A stretch of 64,000 nucleotides of DNA from Hanstruepera neustonica (GCF_002895005.1 NZ_POWF01000001.1:784344-848343); one strand, 5' to 3'. Positions 35,207-46,977 are shown, counted from the first letter of the stretch. A program made the numbers and translations. Notes: generated by a model from the letters alone, not told the origin.

Positions 35207-36666
35207 TGACTTTAAAAGATATTTTATACAAAGTTACTTTGAATGCTGTTGCTGGTTCAACAAATGTTCCGGTCAATAAAATTGAGTTTGATTCCAGGAA
35301 AGTATCAAAAAACGATGTCTTTGTGGCCATTGTAGGGACCCAGTCAAACGGACACGATTTTATTGAAAAGGCTTTGTCTAATGGTTGTACCGCAGTTATC
35401 TGTGAAAAACTACCAATAAAATTAGAACCAGAAGTAACTTATGTGGAGGTCGAAAACTCTTCAAGTGCTTTGGCAATTATGGCGTCAAATTATTACGGTA
35501 CGCCTTCTGATAATTTACGATTGGTAGGTGTCACGGGAACTAATGGCAAAACAACAATTGCTACGCTCCTGTATCAGTTATTCAAAAGAGCAGGCTACAA
35601 AGTAGGGTTACTATCAACTGTAAGAATTATGGTTGATGATATTGAATACAAAGCAACACATACAACACCTGATTCATTGACAATTAATAAGTATTTAATG
35701 GAGATGAGCGAAGTTGGTGTTGAATATTGTTTTATGGAGGTTAGTTCTCATGGAATACATCAAAAACGAACCGAAGGGCTGAAGTTTGAAGGGGGTATTT
35801 TTACCAACCTTTCTCACGATCATTTAGATTATCATAAAAGTTTTGCCGAATACCGAGATGTTAAAAAGTCGTTTTTTGATGGGTTGTCTGAAAAAGCTTT
35901 TGCTTTGGTCAATATTGATGACAAGAATGGACTTGTCATGCTTCAAAATACCAAAGCCAGAAAATTCACCTATGCTCTTAAAAGTTATGGAGATTATAAC
36001 GCTCAAATTCTTGAAAATCAATTTGGCGGACTACTGCTTAAAATAAATGACAGTGAAGTCTGGACAAGATTGATTGGAAACTTTAACGCTTATAATGTTC
36101 TTGCTATTTACGCAACAGCCGAATTACTTGGTCTGGAAAAAGTTGAGATTTTAAGGCTTATTAGTGAGTTAGAAAGTGTCTCAGGGCGCTTTCAGTATTT
36201 GATTTCTGATGATAAAATTACAGCTATTGTGGACTATGCTCATACACCAGATGCCTTAAAAAATGTCCTTGAAACTATTAACAGTATTCGTACAAAGAAT
36301 GAAGAGCTTATAACAGTTGTTGGTTGTGGTGGAGATCGAGATAAAACGAAACGGCCTAAAATGGGGCATATCGCTTCTGCCTTGAGTACCAAGGTGATTT
36401 TCACCAGCGATAATCCAAGAAGTGAAAATCCTGAAACAATTATTAGTGAGATAGAAGCCGGTGTGGAACCTCAAAATTTCAAAAAAACCATTTCCATAAC
36501 CGATAGAAAACAGGCTATTAAAACAGCCTGCCAAATGGCTAATAGTAATGATATTATCCTAATAGCTGGAAAAGGTCATGAAACCTATCAGGAAATAAGG
36601 GGAGAGCGATTTGATTTTGATGATTTTAAAATAGTGAAAGAATTTTTAAAGCAATTACAGAAATAA
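35203..36666 (+). CDS. murE: UDP-MurNAc-tripeptide synthetase MurE
   Basis: A 487-residue cytoplasmic ligase adding the third amino acid to UDP-MurNAc-L-Ala-D-Glu. The ATP loop [10 protein letters not shown] is near residue 107. DNPRSENP near 403 is the motif that selects meso-diaminopimelate (lysine enzymes have DNPA), so this organism's wall should contain meso-DAP. Two adjacent ATGs (35203, 35206) are possible starts; both overlap the ftsI stop. It lies 7 bp upstream of mraY. Confidence 0.96.
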   Translation: MMTLKDILYKVTLNAVAGSTNVPVNKIEFDSRKVSKNDVFVAIVGTQSNGHDFIEKALSNGCTAVICEKLPIKLEPEVTYVEVENSSSALAIMASNYYGTPSDNLRLVGVTGTNGKTTIATLLYQLFKRAGYKVGLLSTVRIMVDDIEYKATHTTPDSLTINKYLMEMSEVGVEYCFMEVSSHGIHQKRTEGLKFEGGIFTNLSHDHLDYHKSFAEYRDVKKSFFDGLSEKAFALVNIDDKNGLVMLQNTKARKFTYALKSYGDYNAQILENQFGGLLLKINDSEVWTRLIGNFNAYNVLAIYATAELLGLEKVEILRLISELESVSGRFQYLISDDKITAIVDYAHTPDALKNVLETINSIRTKNEELITVVGCGGDRDKTKRPKMGHIASALSTKVIFTSDNPRSENPETIISEIEAGVEPQNFKKTISITDRKQAIKTACQMANSNDIILIAGKGHETYQEIRGERFDFDDFKIVKEFLKQLQK

Positions 36667-36673
36667 AGACCAT

Positions 36674-37915
36674 ATGTTGTATTACCTATTTGAATATCTA
36701 GAAAAACAGTACCAATTTCCTGGAGCATCATTATTTGGGTTTATAACCTTTAGAGCTGCTATGGCTATCATACTGTCGTTGCTGATATCGACCATTTTTG
36801 GGAAACGCATCATCAAGTTTCTAAGAAGACAACAAGTTGGTGAAACCATACGGGATTTAGGTCTAGAAGGGCAAGTTGAAAAAGCAGGAACCCCAACAAT
36901 GGGAGGAATCATTATCATTTTAGCAACGCTTATCCCTGTTTTGTTATTGGCAAAACTTGAAAATATTTATGTCATCCTATTAATAGTCACAACTGTTTGG
37001 ATGGGAACCATTGGCTTTATTGACGATTACATTAAAAAGTTTAAAAATGATAAGGAAGGCTTGAAAGGGAGGTTTAAGGTATTAGGTCAGGTTGGTCTAG
37101 GAATCATTGTTGGAGCAACACTATTCTTTAGTAATGATGTAACTATTAAAGAAGAACTGCCTATTGAGGAACAAAGAGTTTTGCTTGCTGAAAATCCAGA
37201 TTTACCGGCTGCTAAATTGTTTGATGTAGAAGAAAAATCTACAAAAACCACTATCCCTTTTGTTAAAAATAATGAGTTTGATTACTCCGACTTAATCACT
37301 TGGATTAGCCCAAATTTAAAGCAATATGCTTGGGTTATTTTCATTTTGGTGAGCATTTTTATTATAACCGCTGTTTCAAACGGCGCCAACTTGACTGACG
37401 GTATAGATGGACTTGCTGCTGGTACATCGGCCATTATCGTATTGACTTTAGGAATATTTGCTTGGGTTTCAGGTAATATCATTTTCTCTCAATATTTGAA
37501 CATCATGTATATACCTAGAGTTGAAGAAATTACCATTTACATAGCTGCATTTGTAGGAGCATTAATTGGGTTTTTATGGTATAACACCTATCCAGCTCAA
37601 GTTTTTATGGGAGATACAGGAAGTTTGACCATTGGCGGCATTATAGCAGTGATAGCTATAGCAGTCAGGAAGGAATGGTTGATACCTGTATTGTGCGGCA
37701 TTTTTCTGGCCGAAAATTTATCGGTGGTCATGCAGGTCAGTTGGTTTAAATATACCAGAAAAAAATATGGTGAAGGAAGGCGCATTTTTAAAATGTCGCC
37801 ACTACATCATCACTATCAAAAATCAGGATATCATGAAAGTAAAATTGTTACCAGATTCTGGATTGTCGGGATACTGTTAGCCATTATTTCTATTGTGACA
37901 TTGAAAATTAGATAG
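36674..37915 (+). CDS. mraY: Phospho-MurNAc-pentapeptide transferase MraY
   Basis: A 413-residue polytopic enzyme that makes lipid I from UDP-MurNAc-pentapeptide and undecaprenyl phosphate. Motifs are GTPTMGG near residue 73, FIDDYIK near 115, [12 protein letters not shown] near 238, MGDTGSL near 315 and [10 protein letters not shown] near 376. It is about 50 residues longer than typical MraY because of a hydrophilic insert near residues 158-208. It begins 7 bp after murE and ends 1 bp before murD. Confidence 0.96.
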   Translation: MLYYLFEYLEKQYQFPGASLFGFITFRAAMAIILSLLISTIFGKRIIKFLRRQQVGETIRDLGLEGQVEKAGTPTMGGIIIILATLIPVLLLAKLENIYVILLIVTTVWMGTIGFIDDYIKKFKNDKEGLKGRFKVLGQVGLGIIVGATLFFSNDVTIKEELPIEEQRVLLAENPDLPAAKLFDVEEKSTKTTIPFVKNNEFDYSDLITWISPNLKQYAWVIFILVSIFIITAVSNGANLTDGIDGLAAGTSAIIVLTLGIFAWVSGNIIFSQYLNIMYIPRVEEITIYIAAFVGALIGFLWYNTYPAQVFMGDTGSLTIGGIIAVIAIAVRKEWLIPVLCGIFLAENLSVVMQVSWFKYTRKKYGEGRRIFKMSPLHHHYQKSGYHESKIVTRFWIVGILLAIISIVTLKIR

Positions 37916-37916
37916 C

Positions 37917-39248
37917 ATGAAAAGGCTTGTGGTTTTAGGTGGAGGAGAAAGCGGTGTTGGAACTGCTTTATTAGGTAAGGCCAAAGGATATGAAGTTTTT
38001 GTTTCCGATAAGGGGAAAATTAAACCAAAATATCAAGACGTTCTTGAAAATAATGAGATTGATTGGGAAGACGAAAAGCATACGGAATCCAAAATTTTGA
38101 ATGCAGATTTAGTAATGAAAAGCCCTGGTATTCCGCCAAAGGTGGATTTGGTCCAGAGATTAATAGCAGCCAACATTCCCGTGATTTCCGAAATAGAATT
38201 TGCATCAAAATATACCGATGCTACTATTGTGGGAATCACTGGGAGTAACGGCAAAACTACCACGGCATCATTGACCTATCATATTCTTAAGCAGCAACTG
38301 TCAGTAGGTTTAGGAGGTAATATAGGCACCAGTTTTGCAAAACAAGTTTTAGAAGATGATTTTGAGAATTACGTATTGGAAATCAGCAGTTTTCAATTGG
38401 ATGATTGTAAGGATTTTAAACCACATATAGCGGTAATTACAAACATCACACCAGATCATTTAGATAGATACGATTATAAATTTGAAAACTACATAGCCTC
38501 CAAATTTAGGATTGCTATGAATCAAGATTCAAATGACTATCTAATTTATGATGGGGATGACCCTGTTATATCAAATTGGTTAGAGCTGCACCCAATTCAA
38601 TCAACTTTATTGCCTTTTTCATTGGTTCAAACTTTTGAAAATGGTGCTTTTTTAGAAAATGAAAACATAAAAATAACAATTGATAACAACCAGATAATTA
38701 TGCCAACAAAGGATTTAGCATTAGAAGGAAAACACAATATTAAAAATGCCATGGCAGCTTCTACAGTTGCTCACTTATTAAAAATTAGAAAACAGACTAT
38801 TAGAGAGAGCTTGGAAAATTTTCACGGTGTGGAGCATCGGTTAGAACATGTATTGAAAATCAACAAAGTTCAGTATATCAATGACTCAAAAGCAACTAAT
38901 GTCAATGCAACCTATTATGCTTTGGAAAGCATGGAAGCGCCAACTGTTTGGATTGTGGGTGGCCAAGATAAAGGTAACGACTACACTGAATTGTTTCCCT
39001 TTGTCAATGAAAAAGTAAAGGCCATTATCTGTTTGGGTGTTGATAATCAAAAATTACTTGAGAATTTTTCATCAATGGTTGATATTATTGTGGAAACACA
39101 ATACATGAGTGAGGCAGTTAAAATAGCTTATAAAATTGCAAAATCAGGTGACAATGTTTTACTCTCACCAGCCTGTGCAAGTTTCGATTTGTTTGAAAAC
39201 TATGAAGACCGAGGAAGACAGTTTAAAGATGCTGTAAGAAACCTATAG
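37917..39248 (+). CDS. murD: UDP-MurNAc-L-alanine--D-glutamate ligase
   Basis: A 443-residue Mur ligase adding D-glutamate. The N-terminal UDP-binding region has VLGGGESGVGTALLG, and the ATP loop is GITGSNGKTTT near residue 104. The central NITPDHLDRY is near 182, the C-terminal INDSKATNVNATYYAL near 323, and the near-terminal SPACASFD is near 420. Length and motif order are standard. It lies between mraY (1 bp) and ftsW (7 bp). Confidence 0.96.
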   Translation: MKRLVVLGGGESGVGTALLGKAKGYEVFVSDKGKIKPKYQDVLENNEIDWEDEKHTESKILNADLVMKSPGIPPKVDLVQRLIAANIPVISEIEFASKYTDATIVGITGSNGKTTTASLTYHILKQQLSVGLGGNIGTSFAKQVLEDDFENYVLEISSFQLDDCKDFKPHIAVITNITPDHLDRYDYKFENYIASKFRIAMNQDSNDYLIYDGDDPVISNWLELHPIQSTLLPFSLVQTFENGAFLENENIKITIDNNQIIMPTKDLALEGKHNIKNAMAASTVAHLLKIRKQTIRESLENFHGVEHRLEHVLKINKVQYINDSKATNVNATYYALESMEAPTVWIVGGQDKGNDYTELFPFVNEKVKAIICLGVDNQKLLENFSSMVDIIVETQYMSEAVKIAYKIAKSGDNVLLSPACASFDLFENYEDRGRQFKDAVRNL

Positions 39249-39255
39249 GATTTAT

Positions 39256-40449
39256 ATGCAAGCAGTATTTAAAAACATTAAAGGTGATCGGTTAATTTGG
39301 GCAATAGCGGCATTATTGGCTATTTTCTCGTTTTTGCCTGTTTATAGTGCTGCCAGTAATCTAGCTTACATTGGAGGTAACGGGAATACATTTACCTACT
39401 TCGTTAAGCACTTAATGCACTTGTTTTTAGGTTTTGCCATTATGTATGGGGTTCATAAAATACCCTATAGGTATTTTAAAGGGTTATCCATGATTATGAT
39501 GCCAGTGGTGATCGTACTACTGGTTATAACCATGCTGCAAGGAACAACTATAGAAGGGGCAAATGCTAGTAGATGGATTCAAATACCTATTGTGAACATG
39601 TCTTTTCAAACATCGACTTTTGCATTTGTGGTTTTAATGGTTTATGTGGCAAGATATATGTCTAAAGTAAAGGATAAGGACATCACATTTAAAGAATCCA
39701 TATTGCCGCTTTGGATTCCTGTTTTCTTGGTTTTGGTGCTGATTTTGCCTGCCAATTTCTCAACTGCTGCGATCATGTTTTTAATGGTGATTGTGCTAGT
39801 TTTCTTAGGAGGTTATCCGATTAAGTATTTAGGAATCATTATTGGTTCAGGAATTATTGGATTGGTGTTTTTTGTACTTATAGCAAAAGCATTTCCGGAT
39901 GTTATGCCCAATAGAATTGACACATGGATGAGTCGAATTGAAAACTTCTCATCTGATGAAGTAACTGAAGCTGACTATCAAATCGAAAAAGCTAAAATAG
40001 CCATTGCTTCAGGAGGTGTCAGAGGCGTGGGTCCAGGTAAGAGTAAGCAGAAAAACTTTTTGCCGCAATCATCTTCTGATTTCATATTTGCAATTATAGT
40101 CGAAGAATACGGGTTGTTAGGAGGTTTTACATTAATGATTTTCTATTTGTGGCTTTTGTTTAGAATAGTTATTGCCTCTCAAAAATCAGATACCATATTT
40201 GGCAAGTTATTGGTATTGGGTGTTGGACTTCCTATAGTGTTTCAAGCATTGATAAACATGGCTGTTGCTGTGGAGCTGTTTCCTGTTACTGGTCAAACGT
40301 TACCGTTAATTAGTAGTGGTGGAACATCTATTTGGATGACGTGTTTAGCCATTGGAATCATATTGAGTGTCAGTGCCAAAAGAGAAGAGCTAAAAGAGCA
40401 GGAATTGGACAATGAAAATCCGTTAGAAATTTTATCTGAAACGATTTAA
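39256..40449 (+). CDS. ftsW: Septal peptidoglycan polymerase FtsW
   Basis: A 397-residue SEDS-family glycosyltransferase with about ten membrane helices. Family motifs are ASRWIQIP near residue 95, the catalytic-loop area [16 protein letters not shown] near 273, and [10 protein letters not shown] near 355. It polymerises lipid II at the septum together with FtsI. A cytoplasmic tail of about 25 acidic residues follows the last helix. It overlaps murG by one base (TAATG). Confidence 0.95.
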   Translation: MQAVFKNIKGDRLIWAIAALLAIFSFLPVYSAASNLAYIGGNGNTFTYFVKHLMHLFLGFAIMYGVHKIPYRYFKGLSMIMMPVVIVLLVITMLQGTTIEGANASRWIQIPIVNMSFQTSTFAFVVLMVYVARYMSKVKDKDITFKESILPLWIPVFLVLVLILPANFSTAAIMFLMVIVLVFLGGYPIKYLGIIIGSGIIGLVFFVLIAKAFPDVMPNRIDTWMSRIENFSSDEVTEADYQIEKAKIAIASGGVRGVGPGKSKQKNFLPQSSSDFIFAIIVEEYGLLGGFTLMIFYLWLLFRIVIASQKSDTIFGKLLVLGVGLPIVFQALINMAVAVELFPVTGQTLPLISSGGTSIWMTCLAIGIILSVSAKREELKEQELDNENPLEILSETI

Positions 40450-41549
40450 TGAGTAACTACAAAATCATATTATCAGGAGGTGGAACAGGAGGTCACATCT
40501 ATCCGGCTATTGCTATTGCCAATGAATTAAAATCCCGTCATCAAAATGCTGAATTTTTATTTGTTGGAGCCAAAGATCGTATGGAAATGGATAAAGTTCC
40601 TCAAGCAGGTTATGATATTGTTGGATTATGGATTTCAGGCATACAAAGAAAACTAACCCTTAAAAACTTGAGCTTTCCTTTTAAGCTGTTGAGTAGTTTA
40701 TATAAGGCTAGAAAAGTTGTAAAACGATTTAAGCCTGACGTTGTTATTGGAACTGGAGGGTTTGCGAGTGGGCCTTTATTACAAGTGGCAACTTCAAAAG
40801 GGATTCCGTCATTAATTCAAGAACAAAATTCTTATCCTGGTATAACCAACAAGTTGCTGTCTAAAAAAGCCAATACCATTTGTGTGGCTTATGATGGTTT
40901 GGAACGCTTTTTTCCTAAGGATAAAATCATAAAAACTGGGAATCCTGTAAGGCAAGATCTGTTGGATATTGAAAATAAAAGGCAGGATGCATTTGCCTTA
41001 TTCGGTTTAGAAAAAGAGAAGAGAACATTGCTGGTGTTAGGAGGAAGTTTAGGGTCTAGACGGATTAATGAATTGATTGAAAAGGAACTGGACTATTTGC
41101 TGACGCATAATATTCAGATTATTTGGCAGTGTGGTAAGCTATACTACGACCAGTATAAAATTTATGGTCATACCAAGCATATTCAGGTGCACGCTTTTAT
41201 AAATGACATGGCATGCGCCTATGCAACTGCTGATATCATTATTTCAAGAGCAGGTGCCAGTTCGGTATCTGAATTATGTATCGTTGGTAAGCCAGTTATT
41301 TTTATTCCGTCTCCAAATGTAGCTGAAGATCATCAAGCCAAAAATGCTCAAGCGATTGTTGATGAAGATGCTGCAGTATTGATAAGAGAGGCAGATTTGG
41401 AAGTTGATTTTCAAAATAAGTTTACCCAATTAATGGTATCGCCTGAAAGACAGAAGCAATTAGGACAAAATATAAGAAAATTAGCCTTGGTTAATGCAAC
41501 GAGTCAAATAGCTGATGAAGTTGATAAATTATTGAAAGTAAAAAAATGA
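40449..41549 (+). CDS. murG: Lipid II synthase MurG
   Basis: A 366-residue GT-B glycosyltransferase that adds GlcNAc to lipid I on the cytoplasmic face of the inner membrane. The N-terminal glycine loop is [15 protein letters not shown], with [11 protein letters not shown] near residue 100, EQNSYPG near 123, [10 protein letters not shown] near 198 and [10 protein letters not shown] near 268. Length and order are standard. It overlaps murC by four bases (ATGA). Confidence 0.96.
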   Translation: MSNYKIILSGGGTGGHIYPAIAIANELKSRHQNAEFLFVGAKDRMEMDKVPQAGYDIVGLWISGIQRKLTLKNLSFPFKLLSSLYKARKVVKRFKPDVVIGTGGFASGPLLQVATSKGIPSLIQEQNSYPGITNKLLSKKANTICVAYDGLERFFPKDKIIKTGNPVRQDLLDIENKRQDAFALFGLEKEKRTLLVLGGSLGSRRINELIEKELDYLLTHNIQIIWQCGKLYYDQYKIYGHTKHIQVHAFINDMACAYATADIIISRAGASSVSELCIVGKPVIFIPSPNVAEDHQAKNAQAIVDEDAAVLIREADLEVDFQNKFTQLMVSPERQKQLGQNIRKLALVNATSQIADEVDKLLKVKK

Positions 41550-42898
41550 ATCTAGAAACCATTGATAATGTTTATTTTATTGGGATTGGAGGTATTGGCA
41601 TGAGTGCTCTTGCTCGGTATTTTCATGCTAATAAAAAACAGGTTTCTGGATACGATAAAACCAAATCAGATATAACAGATTCATTGATAGGTTTGGGTAT
41701 GTCCGTACATTTTGAGGATGCTGTAAATAATATTGAATCCACATTTTTAGATCCAAGTAAAACTTTAGTTGTCTATACACCTGCCATTCCAAAAAACCAC
41801 GCGGAATTGGCGTATTTCAATGAAAATGGATTTAAGGTTATGAAACGTGCAGCAGTTTTAGGCCTCATTACTGAAAACACGCAATGTTTGGCAGTAGCAG
41901 GAACCCACGGAAAAACAACAACAACCAGTATTTTGGGGCACCTGCTAAATGCATGTGATGTTCCAGTTACGGCATTTTTAGGGGGTATCAGTGAAAATTA
42001 CCAATCTAATTTAATTATCAATGGCACAGAAGTGACTGTTGTCGAAGCCGATGAATTCGATCGGTCATTTTTGACCCTCTCTCCTGATTTTGCTTGTATC
42101 ACATCAATGGATGCTGATCATTTAGATATTTACGGTGATGCCGAAGAGTTACAAAAGTCTTTTAAAGAATTCGCAAATAAAATAAAACAAAATGGTAAAC
42201 TATTTGTTAAGAGTGGATTGCCAATAAATGGAATTACCTATGGAATTGAAGACGATTCCGATTATTCCATTGTCAATTTAAAAATAGAAAATGGAGTTTA
42301 TGTTTTTGATGTCAAAACACCAAAAACAACTCTTGAAAAATTCAAATTTAACCTACCTGGTAGACATAATCTGTCGAATGCATTAATAGCCTTGGCGATG
42401 GCTGCAGAGTTTGGTTGCCCTCACCAGCAGCTCGCCAAAGCTTTAGCATCTTATAAAGGGGTTAAAAGACGTTTTTCTTATCACATAAAAAATGATGATG
42501 TGGTGTACATTGATGATTATGCCCATCATCCCGAAGAAATTAATGCGGTACACCAAGCTGTAAGGGAAATGTATCCAACTAAAAAAGTTTTAGCTGTATT
42601 TCAACCGCATTTGTATAGTAGAACTCGGGATTTTGTTGAAGAATTTGCAGAGAGTCTTTCAAAGTTTGACGAAGTCATTTTATTGGATATTTATCCAGCA
42701 AGAGAACTGCCTATTCCGGGAGTGACTTCACAATGGTTGTTAGATAAAATTAAAAATTCCAATAAGCAATTAGTTAAAAAAGCAAATTTAATCTCTAAAA
42801 TTAAAGAAAGTACAGCAAATGTCGTACTTACAATTGGAGCTGGAGATATTGGTGATGAAGTAAAACATATAAAACAAGCACTATTGCATGCGAGTTAA
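41546..42898 (+). CDS. murC: UDP-MurNAc--L-alanine ligase
   Basis: A 450-residue Mur ligase adding L-alanine to UDP-MurNAc. It begins [17 protein letters not shown], the MurC nucleotide-sugar motif. [11 protein letters not shown] near residue 118 binds [12 protein letters not shown] near 170 holds metal ligands, and [10 protein letters not shown] near 325 and [11 protein letters not shown] near 353 are typical. It overlaps murG at the start and ftsQ by 11 bp at the end. Confidence 0.96.
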   Translation: MNLETIDNVYFIGIGGIGMSALARYFHANKKQVSGYDKTKSDITDSLIGLGMSVHFEDAVNNIESTFLDPSKTLVVYTPAIPKNHAELAYFNENGFKVMKRAAVLGLITENTQCLAVAGTHGKTTTTSILGHLLNACDVPVTAFLGGISENYQSNLIINGTEVTVVEADEFDRSFLTLSPDFACITSMDADHLDIYGDAEELQKSFKEFANKIKQNGKLFVKSGLPINGITYGIEDDSDYSIVNLKIENGVYVFDVKTPKTTLEKFKFNLPGRHNLSNALIALAMAAEFGCPHQQLAKALASYKGVKRRFSYHIKNDDVVYIDDYAHHPEEINAVHQAVREMYPTKKVLAVFQPHLYSRTRDFVEEFAESLSKFDEVILLDIYPARELPIPGVTSQWLLDKIKNSNKQLVKKANLISKIKESTANVVLTIGAGDIGDEVKHIKQALLHAS

Positions 42899-43607
42899 TT
42901 GGAACTACATAAAAATGATTGTTATACTACTGTTGGTGGTAGTGTTGTATGCGTTTTCAAGTGCCAAAAATAGTAAACGAAAAGTATCGGAAACCGAGAT
43001 AATTTTTAAAGGCGAGGAAAATCTTTTTATCACGCATGAGGCTGTTAGTAAATTGTTAATACAAAATCAAGCAGGTGTTAAGAATGTCCCTAAAGAAATT
43101 TTAGATTTGAATCAATTGGAGACTGCCCTAAATTTAAATCCAATGATTCGTTCAGCTGAAGTGTTTGTTGGGGTTAACGGCAAATTGACAGCTGAAATAG
43201 AACAAAAAAAACCTATCGCGCGAGTGCAAAACTCGTCGCCCTTTTATATAGACGACCAAGGAAGTTTTATGCCTTTGTCAACAAATTATACTGCTAGAGT
43301 ACCAATTGTTGCGGGACATGTAGATAAAAATAACTTGCAGAATGTCTATAAAATGGCAAGAAAAGTTGAAGAGGATATTTTTTTAAAGAAACACGTGACA
43401 ACAATTAATCAAGATTCTGATGGAAATATCTCGTTACGATTGAGACAATGCAATTTTGAGGTGTTTGTTGGTAGTTTAAAACAATTAGATAAAAAAATAA
43501 ATAATCTAAAAGTGTTTTATAAAAAAGCAACCAAAGAAAATTTAATGGATAAATATAGTAGGATTAATCTACAATTTGATAGTCAAGTGATAGGCACTAA
43601 ATCTTAA
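42888..43607 (+). CDS. ftsQ: Cell division protein FtsQ
   Basis: A 239-residue bitopic protein with one membrane helix (about residues 6-22). A POTRA-like region (about 30-105) reads IIFKGEENLFITHEAV... and LETALNLNPMIRSAEV, followed by a FtsQ/DivIB beta domain (about 110-235). FtsQ links early and late divisome proteins with FtsL and FtsB. Sequence is divergent from proteobacterial FtsQ, but position and topology are decisive. It overlaps murC by 11 bp and lies 3 bp before ftsA. Confidence 0.9.
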   Translation: MRVNWNYIKMIVILLLVVVLYAFSSAKNSKRKVSETEIIFKGEENLFITHEAVSKLLIQNQAGVKNVPKEILDLNQLETALNLNPMIRSAEVFVGVNGKLTAEIEQKKPIARVQNSSPFYIDDQGSFMPLSTNYTARVPIVAGHVDKNNLQNVYKMARKVEEDIFLKKHVTTINQDSDGNISLRLRQCNFEVFVGSLKQLDKKINNLKVFYKKATKENLMDKYSRINLQFDSQVIGTKS

Positions 43608-43610
43608 ACT

Positions 43611-44933
43611 ATGGAAGGAAATATTGCAATAGGATTAGATATTGGAACCACTAAAATAGTGGCCATGATAGGTCGAAAGAATGAGTATGGTAAAGTTGAG
43701 ATTTTAGGTATTGGAAAATCAAAAAGTCTTGGTGTCCATAGAGGCGTTGTGAATAATATAACACAGACTATCCAATCTATTCAATTAGCGGTTCAGGAAG
43801 CCGAGTTGGCATCCGAGATGAAAATAGAAGATGTAACCGTTGGTATTGCTGGTCAACATATAAGAAGTTTACAACACAGTGATTATATCACACGCCCAAA
43901 TTCTGATTTGGTTATTGATGAAGATGATATTGATAGGCTCATCAATCAAGTTCACAAATTGGTCATGTTACCAGGCGAAGAAATTATTCATGTGCTTCCT
44001 CAAGAATATAAAGTCGATGGTCAAGCAGAAATAAAAGAGCCTATAGGTATGTATGGCGGTCGATTGGAGGCTAACTTTCACGTTGTGGTTGGACAGGTAT
44101 CATCCATTAGAAATATAGGTCGTTGTGTTCAAAGTGCTGGTTTGAATTTGGAAGGAATCACATTAGAGCCTTTGGCTTCTTCGAATGCAGTATTAAGTCA
44201 AGAAGAAAAAGAAGCTGGTGTTGCGCTAATCGATATTGGAGGCGGAACAACAGATTTGGCCATATTTAGAGATGGTATCATTCGTCATACGGCTGTTATT
44301 CCGTTTGGCGGTAATGTTATAACGGAAGATATCAAGGAAGGTTGTTCTATTATAGAAAAGCAAGCTGAACTATTAAAAATTAAGTTTGGATCAGCTTGGC
44401 CAGGAGAAAACAAAGAAAATGAAATTGTGTCTATACCTGGATTGAGAGGTAGAGAGCCCAAGGAAATAACTTTAAAGAACCTTTCTAAAATTATTCATGC
44501 TCGGGTAGTTGAAATTATTGAACAGGTTTATGTTGAAATTAAAAATTACGGGCACGAAGAACAAAAGAAAAAATTAATCGCTGGTATTGTTTTAACAGGA
44601 GGCGGAAGCCAACTTAAACATTTAAAACAGTTGGTTGAATATATTACCGGAATGGATACCCGAATTGGATTTCCAAATGAGCATTTGGCTGGTGATAGTG
44701 ATGATGAAGTTACCAGTCCGTTATATGCCACGGCTGTAGGGTTGGTAATGGACGGATTGAAAAGACAAGAACGTAAGAAAGTGGAGGCAGCCTATGTAGA
44801 GGCCGTGAATGAACAAGAGTCCAACGAAAACGTAGAAAGCGAAGACGTCATTGAAGCCCCAAAACCAGAAAGACGATCATTTTTAGACAAATTAACTGAT
44901 CGCGTAAAAGATTTTTTAGATAACGCAGAATAG
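43611..44933 (+). CDS. ftsA: Cell division protein FtsA
   Basis: A 440-residue actin-like ATPase that anchors FtsZ to the membrane. GLDIGTTKIVAMIG at residues 8-21 is phosphate loop 1, ALIDIGGGTTDLAIF near 205 is phosphate loop 2, and IVLTGGGSQLKHL near 325 is the adenosine motif. The C-terminus ends in a basic, amphipathic segment (SFLDKLTDRVKDFLDNAE), the expected membrane-targeting helix. It precedes ftsZ by 45 bp. Confidence 0.95.
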   Translation: MEGNIAIGLDIGTTKIVAMIGRKNEYGKVEILGIGKSKSLGVHRGVVNNITQTIQSIQLAVQEAELASEMKIEDVTVGIAGQHIRSLQHSDYITRPNSDLVIDEDDIDRLINQVHKLVMLPGEEIIHVLPQEYKVDGQAEIKEPIGMYGGRLEANFHVVVGQVSSIRNIGRCVQSAGLNLEGITLEPLASSNAVLSQEEKEAGVALIDIGGGTTDLAIFRDGIIRHTAVIPFGGNVITEDIKEGCSIIEKQAELLKIKFGSAWPGENKENEIVSIPGLRGREPKEITLKNLSKIIHARVVEIIEQVYVEIKNYGHEEQKKKLIAGIVLTGGGSQLKHLKQLVEYITGMDTRIGFPNEHLAGDSDDEVTSPLYATAVGLVMDGLKRQERKKVEAAYVEAVNEQESNENVESEDVIEAPKPERRSFLDKLTDRVKDFLDNAE

Positions 44934-44978
44934 TCAATAGACAATTAAAAAAAAATAAAAATTAAATAAACGTAATTC

Positions 44979-46940
44979 ATGAGCAGCAACAAGGAATTCG
45001 AACCAAGTATTTCATTTGATTTACCAAAGAATCAATCAAATGTTATCAAAGTTATTGGAGTTGGTGGCGGTGGTAGTAATGCCATTAATCACATGTTCCA
45101 GCAAGGCATCAAAGGAGTTGATTTTGTTATCTGTAATACAGATGCACAAGCTCTTCAAAACAGTGGTGTGCCAAATAAGATTCAATTGGGTGTCAACCTG
45201 ACGGAAGGACTGGGAGCAGGTGCTAACCCTGATGTTGGGGAAAAAGCCGCTGTAGAAAGTTTTGAAGACATTCAAGGAATGTTAGATACCAACACCAAAA
45301 TGGTATTTATAACTGCAGGAATGGGTGGTGGTACTGGCACAGGTGCTGCACCTATCATTGCAAAAATGGCTAAAGATTTAGATATCCTTACGGTGGGAAT
45401 TGTTACTATGCCATTTCAGTTTGAGGGTAAAATGCGTAACCAACAAGCTCAAATTGGTATCGAAAAACTTCGTGATGTTGTAGATTCTTTGGTTGTAATA
45501 AACAATAATAAACTTCGTGAGGTCTATGGAAACCTAGGCTTTAAAGCCGGATTCTCAAAAGCAGATGAGGTATTATCAACTGCTGCTAGAGGTATTGCTG
45601 AAGTCATTACGCATCACTATACTCAAAATATCGATTTACGTGATGCCAAAACGGTTTTAAGCAATAGTGGGACTGCCATTATGGGTTCTTCTACAGCTTC
45701 CGGTCAAGACCGTGCAAAAGAAGCTATTAGAAAGGCTTTGGATTCACCGTTATTGAATGATAATAAAATTACAGGTGCTAAAAACGTATTGCTGCTAATA
45801 GTATCTGGATCACAAGAAATTACTATTGATGAAATAGGTGAAATAAATGATCACATTCAAGATGAAGCAGGTCATGGAGCCAATATTATCATGGGTGTAG
45901 GTGAAGATGAGGCTTTAGAAGAATCTATTGCAGTAACTATTATTGCTACAGGATTTGATATGGATCAACAGGATGAAATATCCAATACAGAGGCTAAAAA
46001 GGTGATTCATGCTTTAGAGGATGATCAATCAATGGAACAGGACCTATCTAGAAAAATGCGCGAGCCTGCCATTATTACACCAAATATTGAGTTAGAAGAA
46101 AGGCAAGAGAATCCAGTAGTAAAGCATACTTTAGATTTAGATGAATTGGATGAAGTGGACGAGACTACATCTAAAACAAATCATATAGAAAATGATTTGA
46201 TTGCCACAACCGATGAAATCAAAAATATTGATGTTGTTTATGATGAGTTTTTAACCGAGGTCCAAGAAGATGACTTCGTAATAACTGAAATGAATACCAA
46301 GATTGAGGTTGAAGATGTTGTTGATGAATCGGAAGAAGAACAACAAATCACATTGACATTTGATTTACCTATTAGTGAATCTGCTTCAATTGAAAATAAA
46401 GGTGATGATATGGTAGTCCACGAATTAGAGGAAAATATTAAAAAGCTTCCTGTAAAAGACTACATAGAGCTCATAACCGTTACGGAATCTAATGAAGAAG
46501 GTGAAGTGCGTTATGCACTTGACGACTATATTGAATTGGAGTCCAATATGAATCAAACCCAAGCAGAACCGCAGGTAAAAGAAAAAATTGAAATAGAGGA
46601 TTCTGAAGTGGTATTTGAAAAAAAGGTGGTTGAATCAAAAGTCAAAGAAGAAGAAAAGCAGGAAGAAGAGTTTGATCCTATGAATAGTCCTATTTCAGAA
46701 ATGCTTAAAGAACGAGCTGAAGAAAGACGTCGTAAGATGAAGGATTTCAATTATAAGTTTAACAACGCCAAGATTGATGATATCGAGAAGGTGCCTGCTT
46801 ATAAAAGACAAGGGGTTGATTTAGATGATTCAAAACCGTCATCAGAATCAAACAGGTCTAGCACCAGTTTGAGTTTAGATGATAATGATGATATCCAATT
46901 GAGGAACAATAATTCGTTTTTGCACGACAACGTAGATTAA
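44979..46940 (+). CDS. ftsZ: Tubulin-like division GTPase FtsZ with long acidic linker
   Basis: A 653-residue protein whose N-terminal 330 residues are the tubulin-like GTPase: GVGGGGSNAINHM near residue 27, the GTP loop GMGGGTGTGAAP near 113, and NNNKLREVYG near 170. A strongly acidic linker of about 240-260 residues follows. It is rich in Glu, Asp and Val and has no obvious repeats. Next are a basic helix (EMLKERAEERRRKMKDF), VPAYKRQGVDL, and a final NNNSFLHDNVD peptide. Typical FtsZ is about 380-400 residues; long forms are known in flavobacteria. A terminator follows. Confidence 0.95.
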   Translation: MSSNKEFEPSISFDLPKNQSNVIKVIGVGGGGSNAINHMFQQGIKGVDFVICNTDAQALQNSGVPNKIQLGVNLTEGLGAGANPDVGEKAAVESFEDIQGMLDTNTKMVFITAGMGGGTGTGAAPIIAKMAKDLDILTVGIVTMPFQFEGKMRNQQAQIGIEKLRDVVDSLVVINNNKLREVYGNLGFKAGFSKADEVLSTAARGIAEVITHHYTQNIDLRDAKTVLSNSGTAIMGSSTASGQDRAKEAIRKALDSPLLNDNKITGAKNVLLLIVSGSQEITIDEIGEINDHIQDEAGHGANIIMGVGEDEALEESIAVTIIATGFDMDQQDEISNTEAKKVIHALEDDQSMEQDLSRKMREPAIITPNIELEERQENPVVKHTLDLDELDEVDETTSKTNHIENDLIATTDEIKNIDVVYDEFLTEVQEDDFVITEMNTKIEVEDVVDESEEEQQITLTFDLPISESASIENKGDDMVVHELEENIKKLPVKDYIELITVTESNEEGEVRYALDDYIELESNMNQTQAEPQVKEKIEIEDSEVVFEKKVVESKVKEEEKQEEEFDPMNSPISEMLKERAEERRRKMKDFNYKFNNAKIDDIEKVPAYKRQGVDLDDSKPSSESNRSSTSLSLDDNDDIQLRNNNSFLHDNVD

Positions 46941-46977
46941 TAGCAAATTAAGTTTAGTGTTTAAACTTCATTGAAAG

